From contig JAQWOH010000043.1 of assembly GCA_029245955.1 (NCBI GenBank), positions 186,001 through 250,000 of the forward strand: 64,000 nt of DNA. Reading direction: 5' to 3'. Below, piece by piece: positions 28,318 to 37,075 of this stretch (position 1 is its first letter; each line of letters begins with the position of its first letter). The position numbers and the translations under genes were made by a program. The notes beneath the pieces were generated by a model that was given only the letters and a program-made list of their open reading frames with translations, was not told the origin of the DNA and did not search any database. This DNA comes from Fuerstiella sp. GTDB lineage: Bacteria > Planctomycetota > Planctomycetia > Planctomycetales > Planctomycetaceae.

Positions 28318-30180
28318 ATGGGAGCGGTCTACGAAGAATTCAAACGAGAGCTTGCAATCGTCAAGAACAAGTATGCCGGAGATCCACGGCGGGAAATGAT
28401 TCAACTGTTCCTGATGGCTCTCGAACGCGAGGAACTCGTCTCTGTCGGGTACCGTGAATCGCTGATGGAGCAGCGCATCAGGTCGATGCCGCTGCCGGAC
28501 GATATTCAGCGGCTGATCCGACACACTCTCGTCTGGATCTGGAAAGATGAGGAAATGCACACTATCTATATTCGTGGTGCGATCCTTAAGCTGGGAGGTT
28601 GGCGACTGAAAGTCCAGGCATTTCTGTCTCAGGCGGCCGGAGGCGTCGGAGGCTGGGCGGGGTCAGTCATGCAGCACACTCGCTGGATGCGTGCGCCAGT
28701 CTCCAGACTGGCAGCTACAATCGTCACAGCGGTAGGCTGTCTTCTTGGAAAGGTACCGGCGGATGTCAAACAGCATTTGCAATTCGGACCATTCCGAGAC
28801 TTCTGTCAGTTCAATATTGATGCGGAACAAACAGCTGCTGTCTGCTGGTATCGCATTGCTGAACTTGCAGAATCGCAGCCGGATCTCGACAGGCAACTGG
28901 CTCGTGACTTCAAACGTGTTGCCGAAGATGAAGACCGACACTGCAGAATTTTCAAGATTTTGGCGAACGCGCTTGGCGACGACGATAATCTGGTTGAAAA
29001 CGAAACCGTCGAATCCCTGGTTGACAGCATCCGCGAAGTCGGTGATGAATTCCTTCCACGAGACCAGCGACGCATTTCAGACATCGAAAACCCAATTGGC
29101 AGCGGTCAGGTCGTAAGTGTGGTCGGCTCCGGACAAAGAGAGGCCAAGCGCGAGTCATTCCGTCAACTGCTGGACGAATGCGGACTACGCGAGGCACTTC
29201 GCAGGCGTGCCGAATTTCTGGAGCAACCAATTGACGGTATGAAGATCGCGATCAAACCGACGTTCATGCTGGGCTACCACAGAAAGGACCTGTCGCCGCT
29301 GACTGACCCTGAGCTCGTCGACGATCTGGCAGCTTATCTGCGCAAACTCGGCTGTTCCGACATCGCCGTCGTCGAAGGACGAAACATCTACGATCGTTTT
29401 TTCAGGAACCGTTCCGTTCAGTCTGTCGCAGAGCACTTTGGGTTTCGATCCGAGAACTACCGTATCGTCGACACAGAACAGGACCAGGTTCAGCATCAGT
29501 ACTCACGCGGTATGGCACAATACACAATTGCAAAATCGTGGCGTGATGCAGATTTTCGAATTTCGTTTCCCAAACTGCGAAGTCATCCGATCGAAATGGC
29601 TCTGCTTTGCATCGGCAACATCGAGTGGGTTGGGGGGCGATGCGACGAATATCTTTTTCTCGAACGACAGGCCGACCGAGCCACCGCAGTCATGATGCTG
29701 CTGAACGACTTTCCACCACACTTCGGAATTGTTGATGCGTTCGAAAACACTCCGGATGGCCTGGTTGGGGTGATGGGCTGTCAAAATCCGGTCCATCCGC
29801 TGAGATTCTATGCAGGCTGCGATGCACTGGCCGTCGATACGGTCGCGCTGCAACACGTCGGTGTTTTACAGTTTCAGGAATCCAGCCTGCTTCGCAGTAC
29901 TTCACAATGGTTTGGTGGTGCCGCAAATCAGGTAACTGTTACGGGTGAAGACTCGCCAATCAGGAACTGGCGTGGTCCCTACCACAACGAACTTCGATCT
30001 CTACTGAGTATCATGGCGTACCCTATGTACGTAATGGGCAGTGGCCGTGGATCGTTGTTTGTCCCGAAGATGGATCCCCGGGTATTTCCGCTGATTGATC
30101 GGGAGAAGTTTCTCCTCAGAACGACTCGCCAGGCAGTCCGCTGGCTGTTGTGTCTGAACGTAAAGGTAACAGGAGAATGA
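28318..30180 (+). CDS. Ferritin-like di-iron domain fused to DUF362
   Basis: A 620-residue two-part protein. Residues about 25-220 form a ferritin-like four-helix region with the ligand pattern of a di-iron carboxylate site: Glu 36/39, E78-x-x-H81, Glu 170 and E205-x-x-H208. Between helices 2 and 3 there is a hydrophobic insert (about 102-145). Residues about 285-560 match DUF362 (IKPTFMLGYHR, SDIAVVEGRNIYDR, DFRISFPKLRSHPIEMALLCIGNIEW, FGIVDAFENTPDGLVG, DALAVDTVALQHVG), a domain found in iron-sulfur-associated proteins of unknown activity. No ferredoxin-type Cys cluster is seen here. The stop is seven bases before the start of the CrtI-like gene. Possible role: an oxygen- or iron-dependent oxidation coupled to the following flavoprotein. 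Confidence 0.85.
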   Translation: MGAVYEEFKRELAIVKNKYAGDPRREMIQLFLMALEREELVSVGYRESLMEQRIRSMPLPDDIQRLIRHTLVWIWKDEEMHTIYIRGAILKLGGWRLKVQAFLSQAAGGVGGWAGSVMQHTRWMRAPVSRLAATIVTAVGCLLGKVPADVKQHLQFGPFRDFCQFNIDAEQTAAVCWYRIAELAESQPDLDRQLARDFKRVAEDEDRHCRIFKILANALGDDDNLVENETVESLVDSIREVGDEFLPRDQRRISDIENPIGSGQVVSVVGSGQREAKRESFRQLLDECGLREALRRRAEFLEQPIDGMKIAIKPTFMLGYHRKDLSPLTDPELVDDLAAYLRKLGCSDIAVVEGRNIYDRFFRNRSVQSVAEHFGFRSENYRIVDTEQDQVQHQYSRGMAQYTIAKSWRDADFRISFPKLRSHPIEMALLCIGNIEWVGGRCDEYLFLERQADRATAVMMLLNDFPPHFGIVDAFENTPDGLVGVMGCQNPVHPLRFYAGCDALAVDTVALQHVGVLQFQESSLLRSTSQWFGGAANQVTVTGEDSPIRNWRGPYHNELRSLLSIMAYPMYVMGSGRGSLFVPKMDPRVFPLIDREKFLLRTTRQAVRWLLCLNVKVTGE

Positions 30181-30187
30181 GGAACGT

Positions 30188-31618
30188 ATGAGGCGACGTG
30201 CTGTGATTATCGGCGCTGGGATTGGCGGTCTGACCGCCGCCATCCGCCTCGCTCATAATGATTACGAAGTGACGGTTGTTGAGTCACGGCCGGCGGCCGG
30301 AGGACTGGCATCCGGGTTCGAAATCGACGGTCTTCATTTTGACGCCGGCCCGTACATACTGCTTGATCGGCCCGGACTGGACTGGGCCTTTCAGCGACTG
30401 TGTATTAACCCGACGGACTATTTTCAACTGCACCGAATCTCAGGTGTGTACCAGGTGGACGACGGCTCGGCGGAGCTGATTTCGATTGATGACTCTCTCG
30501 AAACGACCGCCGAAGGCTTCGATGCTCGATGGCCTGGAGCAGGTGAGCGATATCGGCGTTTCATCAACAAATCCATTGCAACTTACCAGCGGCTCCAGTC
30601 ACTGCAATGGCAGTCCAGGCCGGGCCTGCTGGATGTCATTCGTTGCGGTGCATGGCGCGATGTGCCATTCATCCTTCGATCGCTCGGCTCCGTTCTCAAT
30701 ACTGCACGACTGCCGCCTCCCGTAATTCAGGCCCTGGGTATCTGGTCACACGTGGCTGGTCAGTCGGCTAATGCCGCACCTTCGCCGCTGGCTCTTGTGA
30801 CATCTGTCATGCACCGCATCGGCGCTTACTATCCCACAGGCGGCATCGCAACGATTGCGAAAGTCCTGTTCGATGTAGCGGTTAAGGCAGGTGTCGAATT
30901 CCGGTTCGGCACCAGCGTTCAACGCATTGGCTGCGAAAACCGAACGGTCACCGGAGTCAAACTGCACACCGAAACACTGCCGGCAGACATAGTCATTTCG
31001 AATGCTGGACTGGCCACATACACCACTCTTCTGGATGACGTTGGCCACGCGGCTTTAACAGGGCGCAGACGCCGATACTTCGATCGACTTTCACTGCAGT
31101 CACCCGGAATCTGTGCGTATCTTGCAGTCAGGGGACAAACGGAGCCGCCGTATCTGCGTTTCCGGCTGAATGACGAACCCGATGGTTGCCGATTGCTGAT
31201 TACTCCCGGAGTCATCGATAAATCACTCGAACGGGACGGCTGGCATCCTGCACGTCTGGTCGCCCCAATGGCCCAGTCGCGTGCTGATGCCGGTGGCGAA
31301 AAGGGACAGCGTGAATTTCTAAACCGAATTGTCGAATCCGAAGCATGGTGGCGAGAAACATTCAGTGATGTGCGCGTATTGCGAACACGCATTCCGTGTG
31401 AATGGGGGAGCCACTTCAGCCTCCACCGGAACAGCATGAATCCCGTTATGACATCACGATTCATGCTGACCGGACGAATCGCGCATCAAAGCCCCTGGAT
31501 TCGAAACCTGTACGTTGCCGGCAGCGCGACTCATCCCGGCCAGTGGGTGAGTTTCTGCGCAGTTTCCGGAATTCATGCCGCCGATCGGGTGTTGACTGAT
31601 GCAGGGATCCAATCGTGA
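30188..31618 (+). CDS. CrtI/phytoene-desaturase-like FAD-dependent oxidoreductase
   Basis: A 476-residue flavoprotein. The N-terminal dinucleotide-binding motif IIGAGIGGLTAAIRLA (Gly 9, 11, 14) and VVESRPAAGGLASGFEIDGLHFDAGP are typical of carotenoid desaturases/isomerases and related amine-oxidase-fold enzymes. The C-terminal FAD-binding motif is NLYVAGSATHPGQWVSFCAVSGIHAADRVL. YYPTGGIATIAKVLFDVAVKAGVEFRF matches the central CrtI pattern. A GAGGA SD sits between it and the upstream stop. The end overlaps the next gene by four bases (GTGA), which indicates translational coupling. No phytoene synthase is in the window, so a carotenoid role is not established. Confidence 0.88.
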   Translation: MRRRAVIIGAGIGGLTAAIRLAHNDYEVTVVESRPAAGGLASGFEIDGLHFDAGPYILLDRPGLDWAFQRLCINPTDYFQLHRISGVYQVDDGSAELISIDDSLETTAEGFDARWPGAGERYRRFINKSIATYQRLQSLQWQSRPGLLDVIRCGAWRDVPFILRSLGSVLNTARLPPPVIQALGIWSHVAGQSANAAPSPLALVTSVMHRIGAYYPTGGIATIAKVLFDVAVKAGVEFRFGTSVQRIGCENRTVTGVKLHTETLPADIVISNAGLATYTTLLDDVGHAALTGRRRRYFDRLSLQSPGICAYLAVRGQTEPPYLRFRLNDEPDGCRLLITPGVIDKSLERDGWHPARLVAPMAQSRADAGGEKGQREFLNRIVESEAWWRETFSDVRVLRTRIPCEWGSHFSLHRNSMNPVMTSRFMLTGRIAHQSPWIRNLYVAGSATHPGQWVSFCAVSGIHAADRVLTDAGIQS

Positions 31619-32442
31619 ACGACGCAGCTCCGCTATTGACAACAAACATGATCCGGCTGAACAACGGTAAACATCTGCGGATTGCCCGCCTGGGTCAGGG
31701 TTCGCCCATCGTCCTGCTGCATGGTTACCCGGAAACTCTTCAGATCTGGCATCGGCTGGTACCGCTTCTGGCAGATCGCTTCGAAGTGATCGCGTTTGAC
31801 TGGCCGGGTATGGGCTGCAGCGACGAGTGGCCGGGCGGAGCGACACCGCAAATAAAAGCAAAACGTCTGCTCGCAATCCTCGATGTACTGGCAATCCAGC
31901 AGCCAACGATTGTAGGCCTTGATATGGGTGGTCAGCCGGCACTGGCGTTTGCGTCGATGTACGCCGATCGCATTAGTCGACTCGTCATCATGAACTCACT
32001 CGTGTTTGGTGACGAACAAACATCATGGGAACTCCGACTGCTTCGCAGGTTCGGGTTCAATCGTTTTGCTCTGCAAAGACTACCGGGTCTCATCTTCCGG
32101 CGCGCCGAACGAACATTTCTGCCACGCGGCTATCAGCTTGATGCACAGCTTCGAAATGACTTTCAAACGGCATTTTCGTCGCTGCACGTACGACGTTTCA
32201 TAAGCAGGATGTGTGCCGGCTACGAGGGCACGCTGCACCAGTTACCAGACCTGTATCGAACAATTGACTGTCCCACGTCAATTCTCTGGGCAGAACGGGA
32301 TGCACATTTCCCAATCGTTCACGCCACACGGCTGCGTCAATCAATCGCTGATTCGACACTGCAGATCATTCCCGATGGCACACACTGGATGGCACTGACC
32401 CACCCCGCATCACTGGCAGAACTCATCGCCGCCGAAGGCTGA
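31615..32442 (+). CDS. Alpha/beta hydrolase with Asp nucleophile (haloalkane dehalogenase/epoxide hydrolase type)
   Basis: A 275-residue alpha/beta hydrolase. The nucleophile elbow is GLDMGGQ with Asp 103 in place of the usual Ser, as in haloalkane dehalogenases and epoxide hydrolases. The HGYP oxyanion motif is near residue 36, and the charge-relay acid and base are probably Asp 229 (AERDAHFP) and His 257 (DGTHW). The GTG start overlaps the TGA of the CrtI-like gene, so it is translated as part of the same operon. Substrate unknown; an epoxide or ester formed by the two upstream oxidative enzymes is one possibility. Confidence 0.88.
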   Translation: MNDAAPLLTTNMIRLNNGKHLRIARLGQGSPIVLLHGYPETLQIWHRLVPLLADRFEVIAFDWPGMGCSDEWPGGATPQIKAKRLLAILDVLAIQQPTIVGLDMGGQPALAFASMYADRISRLVIMNSLVFGDEQTSWELRLLRRFGFNRFALQRLPGLIFRRAERTFLPRGYQLDAQLRNDFQTAFSSLHVRRFISRMCAGYEGTLHQLPDLYRTIDCPTSILWAERDAHFPIVHATRLRQSIADSTLQIIPDGTHWMALTHPASLAELIAAEG

Positions 32443-32443
32443 C

Positions 32444-32472
32444 CGCACAGTTGCATGCATCGTCACTGTGCG
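32444..32472. terminator. Possible bidirectional terminator between convergent genes
   Basis: A perfect 8-bp inverted repeat (CGCACAGT 32444-32451, ACTGTGCG 32465-32472) with a 13-base loop fills the gap between two convergent stop codons. There is no strong T tract, so confidence is moderate. Confidence 0.4.
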
Positions 32473-32474
32473 TA

Positions 32475-33818
32475 TCAAGATAGTTTATTGCTGCGGCTGT
32501 CGATTACAGCGGTCTGGAAACCAAGGATCGTATTGTCGCGCAGCTGCACTGCACCGACCTCCGCGCCAATGCGAATGCCGGACCGCTGCATGGGCTGTCG
32601 GTCTTCCACAATTTCATTGCCGATAATGCGAACGTCTTTTGTCTGCCCTGTTATATCAATGCCCACGCCGTCCGCGCCGCCGCTGTTGACAATCCGATTG
32701 TTTTCGATGAGATTTCGATTGGCCCAGAAATCAACGCCTCGCGCATCGTTGCGGAACAGAATGCCGATTTTTCCGCTGTTGAGTATCCGATTGTTACGCA
32801 TCACGTTGTCTGTGTCCGAGTGACCAATGGAAATCCCGTAGCTGCGGTTGCCATCTATGTCATTGTCTTCCGCCAGACCGTATTTGACACCCCAGCACCA
32901 GAACAGGCCAAGGTTGTTGCGAACCAGTTTGTTGCCGCGGATCAACGGTCGCTGAGAACCGGATCCCGGGTGAACGCCAAGATCAGCATTGTCGTGGCTA
33001 TAGCAATCTTCAACAACGACGTCGTGGCAGATCTGAAAACTGATGCCATCGCCGTTGTAGTTTCGTGTCGTCACATTCCGAAACGTGTAACGATTACAGT
33101 CCTGTAGAAAGATACAGCCGCCGTAATTGCCGTTCAGGTTTGTACAGTTAGCCCTGTTGCCGTCCAGCGTAAGATCTTCAACAAGAACATCGGATGTATA
33201 TTCACTGGTGAGCAGCGGGAACAACGACGAACATGTCGGCTTGCCACTGAGCCACAGATTCTTGCGGAGTCCGTCATCAATTTTGAAGCGATTTCCGGCA
33301 CGTGCCAGCAGCGTACGCTTGATTACGGTACTGCTGCCGTTGTCCGGATTCTTCGCCATCAGCGTAATGCCGTCCCCCACCTTGAAGCCGCCTGGTTTCT
33401 CAAGTGTAATTTCCTGATCGTACCAATCGGAATCAGCAGACAAAGAAATTGTTTCCGACGCCGTGCGAGTGATCACGGTGTCATCTCCGCTGCCAAGCAG
33501 TCGGATCTTAGACGGCAGGTGCACGGCATTACGGAGCGTGAAGATCCCGGGCAGCAGTTGCACAGTCCCGCCACCAAGACGAGCAACGTAGTCGACCGCG
33601 GCCTGAATCACTTTGTCGTCGGTCCCCGTCAGATCTCCTGATTTTGTACCGACCGTCAGCGTCAGATGCTGTTCCCAGTCAGGCTCAAAGCGTTCATCAC
33701 CGTCAGTAGCCTTCGGATTCGTAACCGGAGGACGGTCAGCGGCACGACCACGAGGCAGGGTGCCAGCCAGGGCGACGACCGCGGTACTCAAAAAAGATCG
33801 ACGTTTCCAGTCAGGCAT
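32475..33818 (-). CDS. Exported right-handed beta-helix protein
   Basis: A 447-residue protein. The ATG at 33818 has an AAGGA SD eight bases upstream and starts a twin-arginine-type signal (WKRRSFLSTAVVALAG). The rest shows Asn/Gly-rich parallel beta-helix repeats of pectate-lyase-like type (for example NRYTFRNVTTRNYNGDG, DVVVEDCYSHDN, RPLIRGNKLVRNN, GLAEDNDIDGNRSYG, NVMRNNRILNSG). The opening 'VIQAAVDYVARLGGGTVQLLPGIFTL' is the usual start of such folds. It probably binds or cleaves a polysaccharide outside the cytoplasm; no catalytic site could be assigned. It lies 40 bases after the four-domain fusion gene and is likely in its operon. Confidence 0.85.
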   Translation of the reverse strand: MPDWKRRSFLSTAVVALAGTLPRGRAADRPPVTNPKATDGDERFEPDWEQHLTLTVGTKSGDLTGTDDKVIQAAVDYVARLGGGTVQLLPGIFTLRNAVHLPSKIRLLGSGDDTVITRTASETISLSADSDWYDQEITLEKPGGFKVGDGITLMAKNPDNGSSTVIKRTLLARAGNRFKIDDGLRKNLWLSGKPTCSSLFPLLTSEYTSDVLVEDLTLDGNRANCTNLNGNYGGCIFLQDCNRYTFRNVTTRNYNGDGISFQICHDVVVEDCYSHDNADLGVHPGSGSQRPLIRGNKLVRNNLGLFWCWGVKYGLAEDNDIDGNRSYGISIGHSDTDNVMRNNRILNSGKIGILFRNDARGVDFWANRNLIENNRIVNSGGADGVGIDITGQTKDVRIIGNEIVEDRQPMQRSGIRIGAEVGAVQLRDNTILGFQTAVIDSRSNKLS

Positions 33819-33858
33819 AATCAGAGTCCTTCGAAAGTAATTGCTCGCAGTCTGCTCG

Positions 33859-36774
33859 TTACTGTTGTCGCTCGGTCCACGACCTTCCCGGGCGATCGAC
33901 TCGAAAGCTGACCAGACGAGTACCATCCACTTCAGTCACATAAACCGTACAACCGTCCGGCCCACCGAAACAAAGATTCGAAGGCTTCGTTCCCAGCACG
34001 TTAATTTCCTGAAGAATCTTTCCCTGCGGCGTCATCTTGACAACTGTACCTTTTCCATGCCGAGTAATGTACAGATTGCCATCGACGTCACATCTCATGC
34101 CGTCGAAACCATGATCATCAAACCGGCGGATCAGACGTTTATTCTTCAACAGGTGTTCGCTGGAAATGTCAAATGCCCAGACATTGCGTTGTACCGACTC
34201 ATTGACGTACAGCCTGCTGCCGTCGGGACTGACTTCAATTCCGTTCGTGGTCCCCATGTCCGGAGCAAGCAGAGTGGTGCTCCCATCGGTGTCAATTCTC
34301 CACAGTTGGCCCGTCCCGTCCGTCCACGCCGGATCACTCGCGTATAACGTCCCGTCAGGAGCTATCGAAAGATCGTTGGGCTGATTCATTTTATTGTCAT
34401 GAGCAAACGTCGTGATTTCGCGAGTGACAGCATTTACCTTCAGAATGTTATGCTGTGGATAGTCGGCGACAAAGAAGTGGCCGTCTTTGTCAAAGCGAAT
34501 ACCGTTGCCGACACTGCCGGCTGGCAGTGTGATGAAGATTTCTGCAGACCCGGATGGACTGACCCGACCGATTGTCCCCTGTTTCTGAAAATTGACTGCA
34601 AAGATATTACCCTCCGCATCGCATGCGGGACCCTCGATGCCTGGCGTGAATTCACCTGGTTGCGTCACGGGGCGAGCCGTCCACAGTGGCTCATTCGGTG
34701 CGAAGACGATGTCGGCAGACGTACCAAACCTGGCCGGAAGAGGAATATTCGCATACGCGACATCACTTCCGGTACGTCGCTGCCAGCGGCCCCGCAGTGG
34801 CAGTGACTTGAATCTTTTATTCGAGGTCGACGAAAGCTCTGGTACGGCATGAAGTGCGTGCTGTTCGGATCCGGACAGTCGCAGCACAACCAGATTCGCA
34901 TCGTCCGGGTACATCACATCCCGAGGAAGGAACAGGTGGACTTTCTTCCCGTCGATGACTTCGCGGAAGGACGATTTCTGACCATTAAGCCACACATCAG
35001 CCTGGTCGCCAGCCGAGTTCAGAGTCAGCTTCAACATCCATTTTTTTTCGATCCATTCTTCCGGCAGCCGGACGGCGCAGCGATACCAGATGTCAGCAGT
35101 TGCACTCGGAAAATCAGATTCATGAGAAGTTGGGACATCAACAATCGACCAGTGATCATGTATCGGTAATTCGGAAGGAGTGACCTTCGCAGCCCAGCAG
35201 ATTCCGTTGTACAGGAGTCTCTTGAATTCTCCGTTTTCAAAATCATCAACATGCCCCATCGATGAGTAAAATGACCGCCCGCCGTCTGCACGAGCAAATG
35301 TCCAGGTGACCGGCTCTCGCGGTTCACCCTCCACCATCCCTGTCGTCAGCACCGTGGTCCCCTGCTTCAGCGGTGAGGTCAGATAGAGCGAACCACCCTG
35401 CCTGGCTGCCCGCTGCTCCTGCACTCCATCAAGGATTGAGTGATCACCTTCGGCTGTGACCAACGACTTCAGCTTGTTGCCGTGGTGACCGTGATAGTTG
35501 CCCCCAAACACTTCCGAATCGAATTTCGGCCAATCCACGAATCCATCCGGGGGCACTTTCTTAGCGCCAAGAGAAAACGCGTGACTGGCCGTTCGAATTC
35601 CAACGACTGGCTTGCCCGATGCCACATGGTCACGAATCAACTTCATATCCGCGTCCGGGAGCACTCGACGCCGAATACTCACAAGCAGCACATCCGCATC
35701 TGTGACGGCTTCAATACCAGGCAGGCTGTGACGGTCTCGGTCACTGCCAAATACAGTCGTAACACGAAACTCTCGGCCCAGATGAGACACAGCAAACTCG
35801 GGAAGTGTCTGTTCCGTCAGATACTCGTCTTCGGCAATCAGCATCACAAGATGCGGCCGATCGTCACCCTTGAACTGAAACGACTCACCACCCAGGAATT
35901 GATCACTGGTCACCGTGGGACACACGTATTTTTCGATGTGTGAAACAACCAGGTCGGTTCCCGTAAAATGACTGACATATGGCCACCGCTGTGGGTTATA
36001 CATGGTGTCGGTCATGTCTCGCATTAGAACAACGTTCTTGCCATTGCGAGCCATCTGACGCAGCCCGAACGGCCGGCCGACCACACACATGTTCGTGTGC
36101 ACACCAGTGAGAATGACGTTCTGAATTCCCTTCTGCTGCAGTACGTTCCAGACTTCATCACCTTTGTCACTTATGAAATCCCGTTCTGCATCGATAGTAA
36201 GCATGTCCGATTGCTTCGCCCACGGCAGAGCGGGGTTGCGGCCCATCGCTTTCAGTTTGGCGGCCCATTCCGCGTGTTCATCGGGATCATCGTCTTCGCC
36301 GCCGTCTGATTGATCGATTGGGTAGACGGCTCGCTCTTCAGCGGGCACAACAGAACACCATGCTTCGCAGTCATACGGAATGAACGCAGCTTTCGGCGCT
36401 GCAATGGCACGTCGGCGAGCCGGGTGGCCGGCATATCCCGGCATGCAGTCGCTGGGCGCATGAATGATGGTCACACCCTCGGCACGAGCTTTCGTCAGCA
36501 CGTCATTCAACCGCGGAACAAACTCTTCAAGCCGTCGCACAGCGTTAAGACAGTGGTGCAGATCCCACACGTCACAAACGATGATTGCCGTCTCTTTCGG
36601 CTTCCAGACTTCGTCACGAACCAGCCGGTGAAACCGACCACTGTGCAGACTCGTCTCCTGCTGAGTCCGAAGCCTCAGTTCAAGATCTTCGGAAAAGACG
36701 GTCATGGGAAGGAGGCCGCAGAGGATTGCCGACACGGCGAGAGCAGGGCGGAAGGAATACGTCACGTCAACCAT
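33859..36774 (-). CDS. Four-domain exported fusion: isochorismatase-like, ThuA-like, ligand-binding and SMP-30-like
   Basis: A 971-residue protein with a signal peptide (about 1-28). Residues about 60-265 are an isochorismatase-type cysteine hydrolase: Asp in IIVCDVWD (near 68), Lys in WAKQSD (near 187), and the nucleophile in GVHTNMCVVG (Cys 230). Residues about 305-515 are ThuA-like (IAEDEYLTEQTLPEFA, VLLVSIRRR, VVGIRTASHAF, GGNYHGHHGNKL, YSSMGHVDDFENGEFKRLLYNGICWA). Residues about 525-640 resemble a galactose-binding-like module (WMLKLTLNSAGDQADVWLNGQ). Residues about 680-960 are an SMP-30/gluconolactonase-type propeller (GIEGPACDAEGNIFAV, MNQPNDLSIAPDGTLYASD, TNGIEVSPDGSRLYVNE, DGMRCDVDGNLYIT). 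It probably processes a carbohydrate-derived compound in the periplasm. Confidence 0.88.
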   Translation of the reverse strand: MVDVTYSFRPALAVSAILCGLLPMTVFSEDLELRLRTQQETSLHSGRFHRLVRDEVWKPKETAIIVCDVWDLHHCLNAVRRLEEFVPRLNDVLTKARAEGVTIIHAPSDCMPGYAGHPARRRAIAAPKAAFIPYDCEAWCSVVPAEERAVYPIDQSDGGEDDDPDEHAEWAAKLKAMGRNPALPWAKQSDMLTIDAERDFISDKGDEVWNVLQQKGIQNVILTGVHTNMCVVGRPFGLRQMARNGKNVVLMRDMTDTMYNPQRWPYVSHFTGTDLVVSHIEKYVCPTVTSDQFLGGESFQFKGDDRPHLVMLIAEDEYLTEQTLPEFAVSHLGREFRVTTVFGSDRDRHSLPGIEAVTDADVLLVSIRRRVLPDADMKLIRDHVASGKPVVGIRTASHAFSLGAKKVPPDGFVDWPKFDSEVFGGNYHGHHGNKLKSLVTAEGDHSILDGVQEQRAARQGGSLYLTSPLKQGTTVLTTGMVEGEPREPVTWTFARADGGRSFYSSMGHVDDFENGEFKRLLYNGICWAAKVTPSELPIHDHWSIVDVPTSHESDFPSATADIWYRCAVRLPEEWIEKKWMLKLTLNSAGDQADVWLNGQKSSFREVIDGKKVHLFLPRDVMYPDDANLVVLRLSGSEQHALHAVPELSSTSNKRFKSLPLRGRWQRRTGSDVAYANIPLPARFGTSADIVFAPNEPLWTARPVTQPGEFTPGIEGPACDAEGNIFAVNFQKQGTIGRVSPSGSAEIFITLPAGSVGNGIRFDKDGHFFVADYPQHNILKVNAVTREITTFAHDNKMNQPNDLSIAPDGTLYASDPAWTDGTGQLWRIDTDGSTTLLAPDMGTTNGIEVSPDGSRLYVNESVQRNVWAFDISSEHLLKNKRLIRRFDDHGFDGMRCDVDGNLYITRHGKGTVVKMTPQGKILQEINVLGTKPSNLCFGGPDGCTVYVTEVDGTRLVSFRVDRPGRSWTERQQ

Positions 36775-37075
36775 CGCAGAGTCCGATGAAGGAATGTTTA
36801 AGGGCAGTCAGCCGACCGGGGGCAGCTTCGATACCCCTCTGACCCGACACAGAAAAAACCAAAGCGTGAGCGAAGGACTGCACATGAAGCCTCAGCAGAG
36901 ACTTCACTTGCTTACGCGTCAGGTTACCAGCAGTTTTAAAACAACTTGTAGTCTCACCAACTCCGAAGTCGTGTGCAACTGAATGAAGAAACTGAGCACG
37001 AGGTCGACAGAAAACGGAGCAATTGATGTCCAGCAATTATTCCTGCGGCGTTACAGCCGTGATGTCCCATTCCGC
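36775..37075. other. Intergenic region, no gene recognised
   Basis: About 300 bases between the sulfatase stop and the start of the fusion gene, both minus strand. It presumably holds the fusion-gene promoter. No hairpin with a T tract and no convincing small frame was seen. Confidence 0.35.
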
